From Bacillus sp. MRMR6 (lineage in GTDB: Bacteria > Bacillota > Bacilli > Bacillales > Cytobacillaceae), in NCBI RefSeq assembly GCF_001940785.1, contig NZ_MSLS01000027.1, positions 1 to 62,318 of the forward strand: DNA of 62,318 nucleotides. The letters are read 5' to 3'. Positions within the stretch are counted from its first letter, which is position 1, and every line of letters begins with the position of its first letter. Both the position numbers and the translations under genes were made by a program. Below the pieces are notes generated by a model, which saw nothing but the letters and a program-made list of their open reading frames with translations, searched no databases and was not told where the DNA came from. Below, in pieces: positions 37,778 through 47,265 of this stretch.

Positions 37778-37815
37778 AAAAAGCTATCCTCTCATTCAGC
37801 AGAGGATAGCTTTTT
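37778..37815. terminator. Bidirectional terminator between phaC and the coat gene
   Basis: AAAAAAGCTATCCTCT pairs with AGAGGATAGCTTTTTT over an 8-nt loop. A-runs and T-runs flank both sides, so it serves phaC and the convergent coat-protein gene. Confidence 0.93.
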
Positions 37816-37818
37816 TGG

Positions 37819-38523
37819 TTAATGATTCCTATTGTCTGTGTTCATTGCACTCATGTTCATATTCATGTTATTCATATTGTTGTTGTTCATGCCCATATTA
37901 GCCATTGGCATTTCACCTTGTGCTGGAGCATAGGCATTTTGCATTTGAGTCATATCCTGCTGTGCAAGCTGAGGAACTTGATAGTAATGGTGTTTGTTTT
38001 GATAAATACTGATTTCATAAGCCATTTCAATGCAGTTGGGAACAGAATCTGCTAGTACGCGGCGTACTACAGGATTGGTTGATTCAAGCGCAGCCATCGT
38101 TTTCATCGTTGCACTAGCTTTTGCTGCACCGAGCATGCATCCAGAAATGAATTCATCTGAAATCTCAGATAGTGACTGCATAGGTTTTTTAGGCTGAGAT
38201 TGCTTTAACCCGTAGGTAAAATCATTATCCTGTTTCATTTTATATTTCTTTGTATGCATAGATGGATCTTGCCCAGTTCTAAAGCATTCTAATGTAATGT
38301 TGTATTCCTCCTGCATGAACTGATATTGGCGAATCATCATATCAATTAATTCAGGATCTTTTGCGTATTGGCGCAGTAAAAGGTACTGATCCATTGTTCC
38401 AACAGTTGCAGATAGTACTTCCTGGACATCGAGTATCTCATGCCCTCCATGGTTCATTTGAGCTGGAATCATTCCAGTATGCATATTTTGGTGCATGTGT
38501 CCTTGCTGATTATTTTGCATCAT
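37819..38523 (-). CDS. CotF-like spore coat protein
   Basis: A 234-residue protein. The central domain (EVLSATVGTMDQYLLLRQYAKDPELIDMMIRQYQFMQEEYNITLECF) has the helical pattern of the CotF/YraF coat family. The N-terminus is His/Met/Gln-rich. The C-terminus is a low-complexity Met/Asn tail of about 45 residues (MGMNNNNMNNMNMNMSAMN). The RBS is a rich AGGAGGAG. Such proteins are deposited in the spore coat late in sporulation. It stands alone with a shared terminator; no sporulation sigma promoter was identified by eye. Confidence 0.85.
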   Translation of the reverse strand: MMQNNQQGHMHQNMHTGMIPAQMNHGGHEILDVQEVLSATVGTMDQYLLLRQYAKDPELIDMMIRQYQFMQEEYNITLECFRTGQDPSMHTKKYKMKQDNDFTYGLKQSQPKKPMQSLSEISDEFISGCMLGAAKASATMKTMAALESTNPVVRRVLADSVPNCIEMAYEISIYQNKHHYYQVPQLAQQDMTQMQNAYAPAQGEMPMANMGMNNNNMNNMNMNMSAMNTDNRNH

Positions 38524-38617
38524 ATAATATCTCCTCCTAGTGTTAATTGAACATAACCATAGTTATTATGTATCGATATTTTAGAGTTATTCATGTGATA
38601 AAGAGTAAAGTCATGTC

Positions 38618-38644
38618 CAAAAAGAGACAGCTTCGACTGTCCCT
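38618..38644 (-). terminator. Terminator of the LTA-synthase-like gene
   Basis: On the minus strand GGGACAG pairs with CTGTCTC over TCGAAG, followed by TTTTT. Confidence 0.75.
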
Positions 38645-38655
38645 TGCAGCATGTA

Positions 38656-40509
38656 TTATTTTTCTAATTGTGCTTTTCGTAAAAAGTCTGAATACTCCAT
38701 GAGTTTTATGGTATTGTTGACGTTTTCTTCTAGTCGGTTTGTATTTTTTGTTTTCTTCATTGTTTTGCGGTCATATAAGGAGGCAGGTAATTTCGCACTT
38801 GGTGCTGTGTATAGCGTGTTATTACTAATGAATGAACCGCCTGGCATATAGTATCTCATTCCAAGTAAATTACTGGTGTAATAAAATAAGTTGTGTCCAA
38901 TCATTTGGGCATCGTGCTCAATTCCCAATAAATTAAGTAAAGTAGGCATCAAATCAATTTGGCCGCCGAGATGAGAATAGGTCTCTCCAGTGAAAATTCC
39001 TGGTGCTGTAAACAATACAGGGACCACAAAGCGGTCATGCAGATTGTATGTATGGCCTAACAGTTTTTTTAAAAGAAGCTGGTCTTGATCTGTGACGGGT
39101 GCCCCGTGAATTCCGGAATGGTCTCCATAAATGAGTAAAATGGATTCTTCGTAAATGCCCAATTGTTTAAGGGACTCAATAAATTTGCCAATCTGTTCAT
39201 CTGTATATCTTACCGATTGTAGATAGTTACCAACATAGGTGTCTTTATATTCCTCTGGAAGGTTAAGATATTCAAACTCTTCAGGCATCTCAAAAGGGGT
39301 GTGACTCGTTAACGTAATAATATTGGAATACACCCTGCGATGATTTTCTAGCTGTTTTGGCAATTGCTCTGAGACGAAATCAAACAATACCTCATCAGCA
39401 GGGCCGAATCCGATTTCTTTTTCATTAGGTATTTCATTACTGGTAAAAACATAATCAAAGCCAAGGGCAGGATATAATTTATCCCGGCTCCAATAGGTAA
39501 TATCATCCGCATGATAGGTAGAAGTCCCATAGCCATTCTTTTTTAAAGTACGAACTAGAGAAGGAAAGTCACTGCCGTCAATGATATTGACAGTGGGGTC
39601 CATCCCTTCTGGATATAATGAAGTATGCATCAGCCATTCTGCATCGGACGTATTTCCTGCACCAATTTGTTGATATACATGATTGAAATAGGCGCTTTCT
39701 TTTAGCATTGCATTCATATTGGGAGTAATTTCGGTTCCATTAACCCGGCTGTTGATCACAAATTCTTGTAAAGATTCAACTTGAATAATAAATACATGCC
39801 GATCTTTCGCTACACCATATGTAGGCTGCTCCTGATTTGGAACGTAAGCATTTCCCTTAAGTTTTGCAAGCTCCTGATCTGATGAAAAATCGCTGCTTGC
39901 AAAGGCAGTACCAAAACTTCGCTCGAACAACTGAACAAACTGTGATTGGATATATCCATGCTGTTTGGCAAAATAAGAAACATCAATTAATGGATGTCGA
40001 AAGGCAGCAAGTGTCATAATCAACCCGATACAGGTAAAGGCTACAACCCAGGTTCTTATTATAGGTGCTCTAAGAATCTTTTTTGATTTCGAAAAAAACC
40101 ATATAAGCGGCAGGATTAAAACAACGTCCAAGAAAAATAAATAATCAAAGGGACTCCCAAGCAGTGCAACAGTACCTCCAACAGAGTTGGATTGGTAAAT
40201 TTGTTTGACATCGTAATAGGAAGGGACCGTTGAAAAGTACCTTGTATAATAAATCACCACAATAAAAAGAACGGACAAACTAAAGTGATAGACCCATACA
40301 GCCGACCAGGTGTGCTTTTTGAAAATGAACATCTGTACCAGTAATAAAAGTGCCCAAAGTGGGAATTCAATTAGTAGGTTGTGAAGCACTGATTGGTTAT
40401 CAAAAACAACGATCTGAAAAGCATATAATTTTATGAAAAGAATTGCCACAATGAAAGTCATGGGTTGAAATAAATGATTTTTCACCATATTTGTTACTTT
40501 ATCCTTCAT
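38656..40509 (-). CDS. LTA synthase family protein (polyglycerolphosphate transferase)
   Basis: A 617-residue membrane enzyme of the LtaS/YfnI/YqgS/YvgJ group, which polymerises or primes glycerolphosphate lipoteichoic acid outside the membrane. Five N-terminal helices (about 15-180) anchor an extracellular sulfatase-like domain. It has IIQVESLQEF (metal Glu), IGAGNTSDAEW with the catalytic Thr near residue 287, TLTSHTPFEMPEEF and YGDHSGIHG (metal Asp/His). A GGGGGC-type RBS lies upstream. Which of the several paralogues this is cannot be settled from one sequence. Confidence 0.92.
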   Translation of the reverse strand: MKDKVTNMVKNHLFQPMTFIVAILFIKLYAFQIVVFDNQSVLHNLLIEFPLWALLLLVQMFIFKKHTWSAVWVYHFSLSVLFIVVIYYTRYFSTVPSYYDVKQIYQSNSVGGTVALLGSPFDYLFFLDVVLILPLIWFFSKSKKILRAPIIRTWVVAFTCIGLIMTLAAFRHPLIDVSYFAKQHGYIQSQFVQLFERSFGTAFASSDFSSDQELAKLKGNAYVPNQEQPTYGVAKDRHVFIIQVESLQEFVINSRVNGTEITPNMNAMLKESAYFNHVYQQIGAGNTSDAEWLMHTSLYPEGMDPTVNIIDGSDFPSLVRTLKKNGYGTSTYHADDITYWSRDKLYPALGFDYVFTSNEIPNEKEIGFGPADEVLFDFVSEQLPKQLENHRRVYSNIITLTSHTPFEMPEEFEYLNLPEEYKDTYVGNYLQSVRYTDEQIGKFIESLKQLGIYEESILLIYGDHSGIHGAPVTDQDQLLLKKLLGHTYNLHDRFVVPVLFTAPGIFTGETYSHLGGQIDLMPTLLNLLGIEHDAQMIGHNLFYYTSNLLGMRYYMPGGSFISNNTLYTAPSAKLPASLYDRKTMKKTKNTNRLEENVNNTIKLMEYSDFLRKAQLEK

Positions 40510-40589
40510 GAGGATGCACGCCCCCTTAAAACATAAATCTCTCTACCTAAAACTTACCAAACTATCTATAATACTTGCAAATATTAGTA

Positions 40590-41222
40590 TTAACCTATTA
40601 ACACTCTGTGTAAAGCAGAAAGCGCTGTTAGGAAAACAAAACAAAATGAAATGGACAGAAGACACTTTATATACCGTTTCTTGATTGATACAAATAAAAA
40701 TGAGGCACAAATACTGAACCAAGCAATTACCGTAATGATAATGAAACTATTGAGAAGGAGATGTGAAAAGATTCCTATATAAAAAATACTTCCTATCATG
40801 CTACTGAGAAACAGTGGTATATACACATCTTTACTCCCCTTAATGACGGGTTCTGAATTTTGTTCAACGGATTCTTTGTGGAGTAAAGGATAGAGAAAAT
40901 ATGGCAGGACCATTCCGAATCCTATTCCTGTTATCAATCTTCGAATATTACTTGTCTCAAATAGATGCGTATAAGATCCAACACCATCCACTATTAGTGG
41001 AACAAGGAGTAGGAGAAGCAGGAAACTATTTCGAATTGAAGGGATTGTAATGGCTTTGTTTCTTTTGACCATGTGTAAGTAGATAAGTGTCGAGAAGATC
41101 CCTATGTATATCCCCGTATCCCGTGCACACACGGCTAACGCCTCACCAGAAGCCACTAAGGAACGTTCCTCAAGTTGGTGGCAAATTGCTTTTCCGAAAA
41201 AATCTAATAAAGAATGTAACAA
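40590..41222 (-). CDS. DUF2085 membrane protein
   Basis: A 210-residue protein with about six hydrophobic helices. The N-terminal CHQLEERSLVASGEALAVCARDTGIYIG matches the DUF2085 pattern CHQ...CxRxxGxYxG, with two cysteines and conserved polar residues near the first helix. Function is unknown. The C-terminal part is longer than in the shortest members. It stands between the LTA-synthase-like gene and a small membrane protein, with its own start at 41222. Confidence 0.8.
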   Translation of the reverse strand: MLHSLLDFFGKAICHQLEERSLVASGEALAVCARDTGIYIGIFSTLIYLHMVKRNKAITIPSIRNSFLLLLLLVPLIVDGVGSYTHLFETSNIRRLITGIGFGMVLPYFLYPLLHKESVEQNSEPVIKGSKDVYIPLFLSSMIGSIFYIGIFSHLLLNSFIIITVIAWFSICASFLFVSIKKRYIKCLLSISFCFVFLTALSALHRVLIG

Positions 41223-41241
41223 AATGTATTCCGCCTTTCTT

Positions 41242-41273
41242 TAAAAAAACCTAATTCAAGTTGAATTAGGTTC
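41242..41273 (-). terminator. Terminator of the small membrane protein gene
   Basis: ACCTAATTCAA and TTGAATTAGGT are perfectly complementary over a single G, i.e. a tight cruciform-like stem, and a T-run follows on the minus strand. Confidence 0.8.
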
Positions 41274-41292
41274 AAAAACTCTATTAGAATGA

Positions 41293-41514
41293 TTAATATC
41301 CCACCATAAAAGCTGGTGCAATCGAGAGTGCGGAAAGTGCAAACCAACAAATGCAGCTTAGAACAATACTGATAATGCCAATGACTAAGCAGTTCTTTCC
41401 AATTTGCTTTTTTTCAAGATCTTGGTCATTCATCCAAACAATACCTAAAATAATGCCAACAACGGGAATGAAAAACGATAAAATGTATAAAAGGACTTTT
41501 TGGCCTCCCGACAT
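41293..41514 (-). CDS. Small two-helix membrane protein of unknown function
   Basis: A 73-residue protein with two hydrophobic helices (about 6-28 and 41-70) separated by the charged loop MNDQDLEKKQIGKNC, resembling the many short uncharacterised Bacillus membrane proteins. AACGGAGGG precedes the ATG. A clear terminator follows. No function can be proposed. Confidence 0.75.
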   Translation of the reverse strand: MSGGQKVLLYILSFFIPVVGIILGIVWMNDQDLEKKQIGKNCLVIGIISIVLSCICWFALSALSIAPAFMVGY

Positions 41515-41534
41515 GGTTTCCCTCCGTTCTTAAG

Positions 41535-41745
41535 TTGAATAAGGCACATTACATTCCTTTTATCCCGCATTAACGGGCAGCAAGACACCCACCTCAAGGT
41601 TATGAGTTACAATGAGAAATTCTATGTGGGGGGGATATCTGCCCGTAAAAGCCCGATAAGTTCAACTAACCATTAGTGGGGACTGAAGAAAACCCCGACT
41701 AATGGAAGTTTCACTTTAAATGTATGAACAGTCAGAGCAGAAAAT
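41535..41745. repeat. Structured foldback region, possible dispersed repeat or RNA element
   Basis: ATTAACGGGCAG near 41568 pairs with CTGCCCGTAA near 41640, with CACCCACC and GTGGGGGG continuing the stem. A second hairpin follows: CCATTAGTGGGG pairs with CCCCGACTAATGG (41681-41717). No ORF or tRNA is present in the 390-nt gap 41515-41904. I believe similar hairpins occur in other Bacillus intergenic regions, but this is memory only. Confidence 0.55.
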
Positions 41746-41904
41746 GTCTCTCCCGTACTTGTATTATTAAAGGGTTAATCATGACAAAATGCCCGTACAA
41801 CTTTTAATAAATTTTTAAAGGTTTATCCTTTTCTATAGACTATAAACTGGTATAATAAAAAGAGAAAAATAAATCAGATACATAATGGGGTTTGGTATTT
41901 ACAG

Positions 41905-42906
41905 ATGATAAATAAACTATTTCAAAGCAGCGGCTTTAAGAGGCTTTTAATTTTTATCTTTATTGCAATTGTTATATATGCCCTTCACGATATGATTAAT
42001 CTACTATTATTTACGTTTATTTTTACTTTTCTGATGGATCGTTTAGTCTTTTTCCTATCAAAGAAGGTTCCCCTAAACCGGAAATTACTAGTCATCACCT
42101 CGTATGCTACGATTGTCAGCTTGTTATCGTATGCAATCGTTAAGTACTTGCCTATGATTATTACTGAAATTACACAATTAATTAGACAGATTACGGCTTT
42201 CTATACCTCAAAGCATGACAATATGATATTGAATTTTATCGTAAGCCGACTTGAGGAAATTCAGATCTCTAACTATTTAGAAAGAGGCTTTACCTTCCTA
42301 ATAACATATTTTACCGACATCAGTACCTTTACCTTACAAATCCTTTTAGCACTATTGTTAAGCTTGTTTTTCTTATTGGAAAAGCCTCGTTTAATAGAAT
42401 TCACCAGAAAATTTAAAACGAGTAAGATTGCTTCCATACATGCTGAAATTGAGTTCTTTGCAAGTAAATTTGTCCGTACATTTGGTAAGGTGATTGAAGC
42501 CCAAATTATCATCGCCATTGTAAATTGTATCTTAACAACCATAGCATTGTGGATACTAGGTTTCCCGCAGCTAGGTGGACTTTCGATCATGATTTTGTTT
42601 TTAGGGTTAATTCCTGTTGCAGGGGTTATTATATCGTTGGTTCCTTTAACGATTATTGCATACAGCATCGGTGGAATCATGACCGTTCTTTATGTTTTTA
42701 TCGCGATCATGATTATTCATGCAATTGAGGCGTATATCCTTAATCCAAAGTTAATGTCATCAAAGACAAATTTACCGGTTTTTTACACCTTTATCGTTCT
42801 CATTTGTTCAGAGCACTTCTTTGGTGTATGGGGATTAATTATTGGTATTCCTGTTTTTGTGTTTATTTTGGATGTTTTAGAGGTAACAGATAATAATAAG
42901 GAATAA
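41905..42906 (+). CDS. AI-2E family transporter (YdbI/YueF/PerM type)
   Basis: A 333-residue membrane protein with the AI-2E/PerM layout: two N-terminal helices, a charged extracellular or cytoplasmic segment (about 70-150), then helices with the signature LGLIPVAGVIISLVPLTIIAY and IEAYILNPKLMSSKTNLPVF, typical of the family (NPxxxG-like end). Members export autoinducer-2 or act as Na+/H+ antiporters; the substrate here is unknown. Only a weak GGGG lies upstream of the ATG, 15-17 nt away. Confidence 0.9.
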   Translation: MINKLFQSSGFKRLLIFIFIAIVIYALHDMINLLLFTFIFTFLMDRLVFFLSKKVPLNRKLLVITSYATIVSLLSYAIVKYLPMIITEITQLIRQITAFYTSKHDNMILNFIVSRLEEIQISNYLERGFTFLITYFTDISTFTLQILLALLLSLFFLLEKPRLIEFTRKFKTSKIASIHAEIEFFASKFVRTFGKVIEAQIIIAIVNCILTTIALWILGFPQLGGLSIMILFLGLIPVAGVIISLVPLTIIAYSIGGIMTVLYVFIAIMIIHAIEAYILNPKLMSSKTNLPVFYTFIVLICSEHFFGVWGLIIGIPVFVFILDVLEVTDNNKE

Positions 42907-42963
42907 ATTGAAACCCATCCTGCAATGGATGGGTTTCATTATTAGTAGAAGAAAGGTGATTTT

Positions 42964-43197
42964 ATGAGTGAATGCAAACTTGATCATACCCATGCGGATG
43001 TAAAAAGCAAGTACAGTACACAGGAAGCATATTTACCCGATGATATGAAAGCTCTGTTTGAACAGTTCTTTGCGAAAGAACACAGTCAGGATTTATTAAA
43101 TGAAGTATTTCATTTGTTGAAAAAGTATGATTTAGCTGCTGAAGAGGAAAAAGACACTAGAAATAACCGGTTATATCTAATCTTAAGAAATGTCTAA
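42964..43197 (+). CDS. Small hypothetical protein
   Basis: A 77-residue acidic soluble protein (MSECKLDHTHADVKSKYSTQEAYLP...), predicted mainly helical from about 25 to 60. GAAAGGTG lies before the ATG and a terminator follows, so it looks like a real monocistronic gene. No family recognised. Confidence 0.7.
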   Translation: MSECKLDHTHADVKSKYSTQEAYLPDDMKALFEQFFAKEHSQDLLNEVFHLLKKYDLAAEEEKDTRNNRLYLILRNV

Positions 43198-43202
43198 TGG
43201 AG

Positions 43203-43242
43203 AGAGCATAATCCCAGTAAGGGGTTATGCTTTTTTTTCCTT
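43203..43242 (+). terminator. Terminator of the 77-aa gene, interrupted by repeat R3
   Basis: GCATAATCCC pairs with GGGGTTATGC over AGTAA, followed by TTTTTTTCCTTT. The R3 element is inserted immediately after this T-tract. Confidence 0.85.
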
Positions 43243-43486
43243 TGGCTGTGTTAAACTAGGCTGTTGATTTACGCTACAGGCGCTATGCTTTCCGCGGGCT
43301 CGCCCGTGAGCCTCCTTACAGCTTCGCACCTGTGGGGTCTCACTCAGCTCGTACATCCCGCAGGACAAGGAAGGCTACGGTAGCGAAACATCGCACGAAG
43401 AAAATGAGATTTTCATTTTCGAGGAGTCAAGCGCCTCACACTCCAATCAACAGGTTCTAAAATCAACAGTATCCATTAACACAGCC
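43243..43486. mobile_element. MITE-like element R3 with 11-bp TIRs and 8-bp TSD
   Basis: Left end GGCTGTGTTAA (43243-43253) and right end TTAACACAGCC (43476-43486) are perfect inverted repeats. TTTCCTTT flanks both sides (43235-43242 and 43487-43494), a perfect 8-bp target duplication. Inside are TGTTGATTT/AAATCAACA and the GC-rich motifs CTTTCCGCGGG (43288-43298) and CCTGTGGGGTC. The 244-bp element has no ORF. Its right end is identical to that of R2. Confidence 0.85.
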
Positions 43487-43601
43487 TTTCCTTTAAATAC
43501 CTTATGAGGAAATAAAACAATAAGGCAAGGATTTTATCATGATTTGATTCCATTTAGAAAATATTAAGAGTAGTAAAGATGAAACAGAAGGAAGGAATTT
43601 G

Positions 43602-44579
43602 ATGGGAGAATTATTTCGCTTATTGAAAAAAGGGAATAAATCTGCTCTTATTGCAGCGATTGTCAATACGATTATTGCGATTGCCAAAGGAGTGGCCTAT
43701 AGCTTTACAGGAAATGTGGCATTATTTGCAGAGACGATGCATAGTGTAGGCGATGCTGCAAATCAGTTCTTTGTGTTTGTAGGTTCAGCATTAAGTAAGA
43801 AATCACCGACTAAGCGTTTTCCAAATGGATTTGGGAGGCTTGTCAACTTAGTCCTGCTTTTTGCTGTATTAATTGTCGGAATTATGGCCTACGAAACGAT
43901 TAAAGAAGGCTATCATCATATCCTTCATCCGGCAGAATCAGGTGGTTTTTTGATAAATGTAAGTGTACTCGGTTTTGCTTTAATCCTTGAAATATATGTT
44001 CTTTATAAGGCAATGAAGGAGGTTTTGCATGAAGTGGGGGCTGAGGCTGGGGGCTTCAAAATTTTTGTAACTAGCTTTACCCATTTAAATCGAGCGAAGC
44101 CCGCAACCAAGTTAGTCTTTATGGAAGATCTAGTAGCCACTAGCGGTGGGTTATTAGCTATATGTGCCGTTGTCATTTCAAACTTTACCGATATCCACTG
44201 GGTAGAGGGTGCTGCTTCAATTATAATTGGATTCATGATGTTCTTTGTTGTCGGCAGAGTATTTTTAGATAACGCTGCAGGAGTGATCGGTAGGTCAGAT
44301 GAAGAAATGGAAGCAAGAATTGGCGAGATGGTAATGGCTGACCCTGATGTAAAGGATATACAGGAGCTTGTAGTAGTGAAAGAAGGAGAAGATGTACATG
44401 TTGAGCTGGAAGTTGAGATTGATCCGAAATTAACCGTTGCACAAGCAGATGATATTAAAGACCGGCTTCAGGCAGATATTATGGCTGAAAAAGGCGTTAA
44501 GCATGTGACAATTGAATTTGATGAAGAGGACCATATTAATACATGGGAAAATAAGAACTCATCTGAAAATAAACAATAA
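43602..44579 (+). CDS. Cation diffusion facilitator family transporter
   Basis: A 325-residue CDF-type divalent-metal/H+ exchanger. The N-terminal membrane domain (about 10-220) has ALFAETMHSVGDAANQFFVFVG with the metal-binding HxxxD pair, and the second pair lies in later helices (VFMEDLVATSGGL). The cytoplasmic domain has ELVVVKEGEDVHVELEVEIDPKLTV and KHVTIEFDEED. I chose ATG 43602 with GAAGGAA 5 nt upstream over the TTG at 43599. The metal (Zn, Mn, Fe, Co) cannot be fixed from sequence. This long N-terminal subtype is common in Bacillus. Confidence 0.92.
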   Translation: MGELFRLLKKGNKSALIAAIVNTIIAIAKGVAYSFTGNVALFAETMHSVGDAANQFFVFVGSALSKKSPTKRFPNGFGRLVNLVLLFAVLIVGIMAYETIKEGYHHILHPAESGGFLINVSVLGFALILEIYVLYKAMKEVLHEVGAEAGGFKIFVTSFTHLNRAKPATKLVFMEDLVATSGGLLAICAVVISNFTDIHWVEGAASIIIGFMMFFVVGRVFLDNAAGVIGRSDEEMEARIGEMVMADPDVKDIQELVVVKEGEDVHVELEVEIDPKLTVAQADDIKDRLQADIMAEKGVKHVTIEFDEEDHINTWENKNSSENKQ

Positions 44580-44589
44580 AGGTATATCA

Positions 44590-44620
44590 AGGGTCCGCTA
44601 AAGAAAAGCGGACCTGGTTT
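44590..44620 (+). terminator. Terminator after the CDF gene
   Basis: GGGTCCGCT pairs with AGCGGACC over AAAGAAA, followed by a short T-run. Confidence 0.75.
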
Positions 44621-44695
44621 TATGTTGGTAATATTTATCATGTGTGTGATACAGTAATTTTAATGTAAAAGAAGTTTGGAGGTTATGAGTTACCT

Positions 44696-45511
44696 ATGCA
44701 GAAAGAAATTATGGAAGCTTTAAATGTAAATCCTGCTATCCAGCCAAAGGAAGAGATTAGAAAACGCATTGATTTTTTAAAAAGATATATGCAAGTTGCA
44801 AAGGCGAAAGGGTATGTGCTTGGGATTAGCGGCGGTCAGGATTCTAGTCTTGCTGGTCGCCTTGCCCAGCTGGCAGTAGAGGAACTGAGAGCGGAAGGAA
44901 GAGAGGCGAAATTTATTGCTGTCCGACTCCCGTATGGGGTTCAAGGGGATGAAGAAGACGCTCAGCTTGCACTCAGGTTCATTCATGCTGATCAGGAATA
45001 TAGCTTTAATGTGAAGGCTGCTGTTGATGCTGTACAGGAAGAGTATGATACTGTGACAACAGGCGAACCGTTAAGCGATTACCATAAAGGTAATGTGAAG
45101 GCGAGGATGAGAATGATTGCCCAATATGCGATTGGTGGTATGGAGGGATTCCTAGTGATTGGCACAGACCACGCAGCAGAAGCAGTGACTGGATTTTTTA
45201 CGAAATATGGTGACGGTGGAGCAGATGTCCTGCCGTTAACAGGTCTGACCAAACGTCAAGGTAAAGCCCTGCTAAAAGAACTAGGAGCTGATGAAAGGCT
45301 TTATTTAAAGGTTCCAACAGCAGACCTGCTTGATGTAAAACCAGGACAAGCGGACGAAACAGAGCTCGGTATCTCTTATGATGAAATTGATGATTATCTT
45401 GAAGGAAGAGAAGTATCGAAGGATGTCGCTGAAATCATCGAAAAGCGCTATAGAATGACAGAACATAAACGCCAGCTGCCTGCATCGATGTTTGACAGCT
45501 GGTGGAAATAG
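44696..45511 (+). CDS. nadE: NH3-dependent NAD+ synthetase
   Basis: Amidates nicotinic acid adenine dinucleotide to NAD with ammonia and ATP. The 271-residue N-type ATP pyrophosphatase has the PP-loop [12 protein letters not shown] at about 42-53, [49 protein letters not shown] and the C-terminal KVPTADL and KRxxP region. TTGGAGG precedes the ATG. It lacks a glutaminase domain, as usual in Bacillus. A terminator follows immediately. Confidence 0.97.
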   Translation: MQKEIMEALNVNPAIQPKEEIRKRIDFLKRYMQVAKAKGYVLGISGGQDSSLAGRLAQLAVEELRAEGREAKFIAVRLPYGVQGDEEDAQLALRFIHADQEYSFNVKAAVDAVQEEYDTVTTGEPLSDYHKGNVKARMRMIAQYAIGGMEGFLVIGTDHAAEAVTGFFTKYGDGGADVLPLTGLTKRQGKALLKELGADERLYLKVPTADLLDVKPGQADETELGISYDEIDDYLEGREVSKDVAEIIEKRYRMTEHKRQLPASMFDSWWK

Positions 45512-45512
45512 T

Positions 45513-45540
45513 AGGAGAGGTATATGCCTCTCTTTTTTTT
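45513..45540 (+). terminator. Terminator after nadE
   Basis: GAGAGG pairs with CCTCTC around TATATG, followed by eight Ts. Confidence 0.8.
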
Positions 45541-45628
45541 GAGTTTTCTTTTTTCAAAAATTCATAAAACTGATAACAAAGAGATCAAAATGTTCGAATA
45601 GTAATGTAGACGATATTCTAAGTCCTGC

Positions 45629-45651
45629 TGGTTTCCAAGCAGGCTTTTTAC
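45629..45651 (+). terminator. Hairpin upstream of the amino acid ABC operon
   Basis: CCTGCT and AGCAGG flank GGTTTCCA and are followed by CTTTTT. It lies about 80 nt before the operon, so it may be an attenuator in the leader or simply the end of a short upstream transcript. I see no T-box or SAM-box features. Confidence 0.5.
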
Positions 45652-45731
45652 ATTTAATTTGTAAAAAAGGGCAATATATAGCTGGAAATATCTTTTTTCT
45701 CAAATAGATTATTGGATCTGGGGGTTAAATT

Positions 45732-46571
45732 GTGAAGAAACTAACGGTTTTATTAGCGCTGTTACTAAGCTTTATCTTAATTTTAGCAGCATGTGGAAAA
45801 GATGAAGGGAAAGAGAAAGAGAAAAATAAAAAAACTGATGAAAAGGCAGCTGAGCAGAGTGATGGCAAGGATTTATTAGCTAAAATTAAAGATGATGATA
45901 AGATTTTAATAGGTACGGAAGGTACATATCCGCCCTTTACTTTCCATGATACCAGTGGAAACTTAACTGGTTTTGATGTCGAGATTGCCACTGAGGTTGC
46001 AAAACGTATCGGTGTTGAACCAGAATTCAAGGAGACGCAATGGGATGCCATGTTCGCAGGGCTTGATGCTAAACGCTTTGATATGATTGCAAATCAGGTT
46101 GGTATCCGCCCCGATCGACAGGAAAAGTATGATTTTTCGGATCCCTATATTACCTCTGCAGCTGTACTTATTGCCCATAACGATAACAATGAGGTAAAAG
46201 CTTTTGAAGATATAAAAGGATTAAATTCAGCACAATCTCTTACCAGTAACTATGCTGACATGGCGAAAGATTTAGGTGCAAACATTGTAGGTGTTGAGGG
46301 CTTTAATCAATCTGCAGAGCTCATTGCCTCAAAACGTGTGGATGTAACAATAAACGATAAGCTATCGTTTTTAGATTTTAAAAAGCAGAGAGAGGATGCC
46401 CCGATTAAAGTTGTGGCTACAAGTGAAGATGCTTCTGCAAGTGGATTTATGTTTAGAAAAGACAGTGAGAAACTGGTTGATGAAGTGAACAAAGCGTTAA
46501 ACGAAATGATTGAGGATGGCACCTATAGTAGAATTTCAGAGAAGTGGTTTGGCGAAGATGTACTTAAATAG
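45732..46571 (+). CDS. Polar amino acid ABC transporter, substrate-binding lipoprotein
   Basis: A 279-residue extracellular binding protein for a polar amino acid importer. The signal peptide ends in the lipobox ILAAC (Cys21), followed by a Lys/Glu-rich spacer, then [34 protein letters not shown], the classic SBP family 3 start, and ISEKWFGED at the end. The start is GTG with GGGGG upstream. The gene order binding protein, permease, ATPase equals B. subtilis tcyABC (cystine), so L-cystine is a reasonable guess, but specificity is not proven. Confidence 0.93.
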   Translation: MKKLTVLLALLLSFILILAACGKDEGKEKEKNKKTDEKAAEQSDGKDLLAKIKDDDKILIGTEGTYPPFTFHDTSGNLTGFDVEIATEVAKRIGVEPEFKETQWDAMFAGLDAKRFDMIANQVGIRPDRQEKYDFSDPYITSAAVLIAHNDNNEVKAFEDIKGLNSAQSLTSNYADMAKDLGANIVGVEGFNQSAELIASKRVDVTINDKLSFLDFKKQREDAPIKVVATSEDASASGFMFRKDSEKLVDEVNKALNEMIEDGTYSRISEKWFGEDVLK

Positions 46572-47253
46572 TATTTTTGCCGACCCAGTAAGAACAACAA
46601 AGCTTATTGAAATAGCGAAAAGTTCCCTCCAGCCGCTGCTGGAGGGAGCTGTTTTATATACCATACCGTTAACGATTATCTCTTTTATTGCTGGTTTGAT
46701 TTTAGCCGTTTTAACCGCACTAGCCCGCATTTCTCATATAAAGATATTACAAATAGTAGCAAGGGTCTATGTCTCAATCATACGTGGAACACCACTCTTG
46801 GTCCAGTTATTTATCATCTTCTATGGTCTACCTACGGTTGGGGTTATTCTCGGCCCATTTACTTCAGCAGTTATCGGTTTTTCACTTAATGTCGGGGCAT
46901 ACGCATCTGAAGTTATTCGTGCAGCTATTCTTTCAATACCAAAGGGACAATGGGAAGCAGGCTATTCAATTGGGATGTCTTACTCTCAAGCATTAAGAAG
47001 GATTATTCTTCCACAGGCAGCCAGGGTGTCAATCCCGCCCCTTTCTAATACATTTATTAGCCTTGTAAAAGATACATCTCTTGCATCACTAGTGCTAGTG
47101 ACGGAGATGTTTCGCCGTGCTCAGGAGATTGCATCTAGAAATTATGAGTTTTTGTTGGTGTATACTGAGGCTGCATTTATTTACTGGGTTATATGCTTCC
47201 TGTTATCTATCATCCAACAAATGATGGAAGCAAGACTAGAACGCTATGTGTAG
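46558..47253 (+). CDS. Polar amino acid ABC transporter, permease
   Basis: A 232-residue membrane subunit of a HisM/GlnP-type importer with five helices. The EAA loop is [30 protein letters not shown] chose ATG 46558, which overlaps the binding-protein gene by 14 nt, giving [10 protein letters not shown]; a longer frame from 46510 starts inside that gene. Overlap implies translational coupling. It probably forms a homodimer with the ATPase that follows. Confidence 0.94.
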   Translation: MYLNSIFADPVRTTKLIEIAKSSLQPLLEGAVLYTIPLTIISFIAGLILAVLTALARISHIKILQIVARVYVSIIRGTPLLVQLFIIFYGLPTVGVILGPFTSAVIGFSLNVGAYASEVIRAAILSIPKGQWEAGYSIGMSYSQALRRIILPQAARVSIPPLSNTFISLVKDTSLASLVLVTEMFRRAQEIASRNYEFLLVYTEAAFIYWVICFLLSIIQQMMEARLERYV

Positions 47254-47265
47254 GAGAGGTTTCCG

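Noticed and set aside
43259..43486. Possible CRISPR-like or tRNA structure in the GC-rich region
   Set aside because: There is no regular repeat-spacer pattern and no cloverleaf; the TIR/TSD explanation fits fully.
45612..45731. Possible riboswitch or T-box before the amino acid ABC operon
   Set aside because: Only one short hairpin is present; no specifier loop, T-box sequence or SAM-box core is visible.
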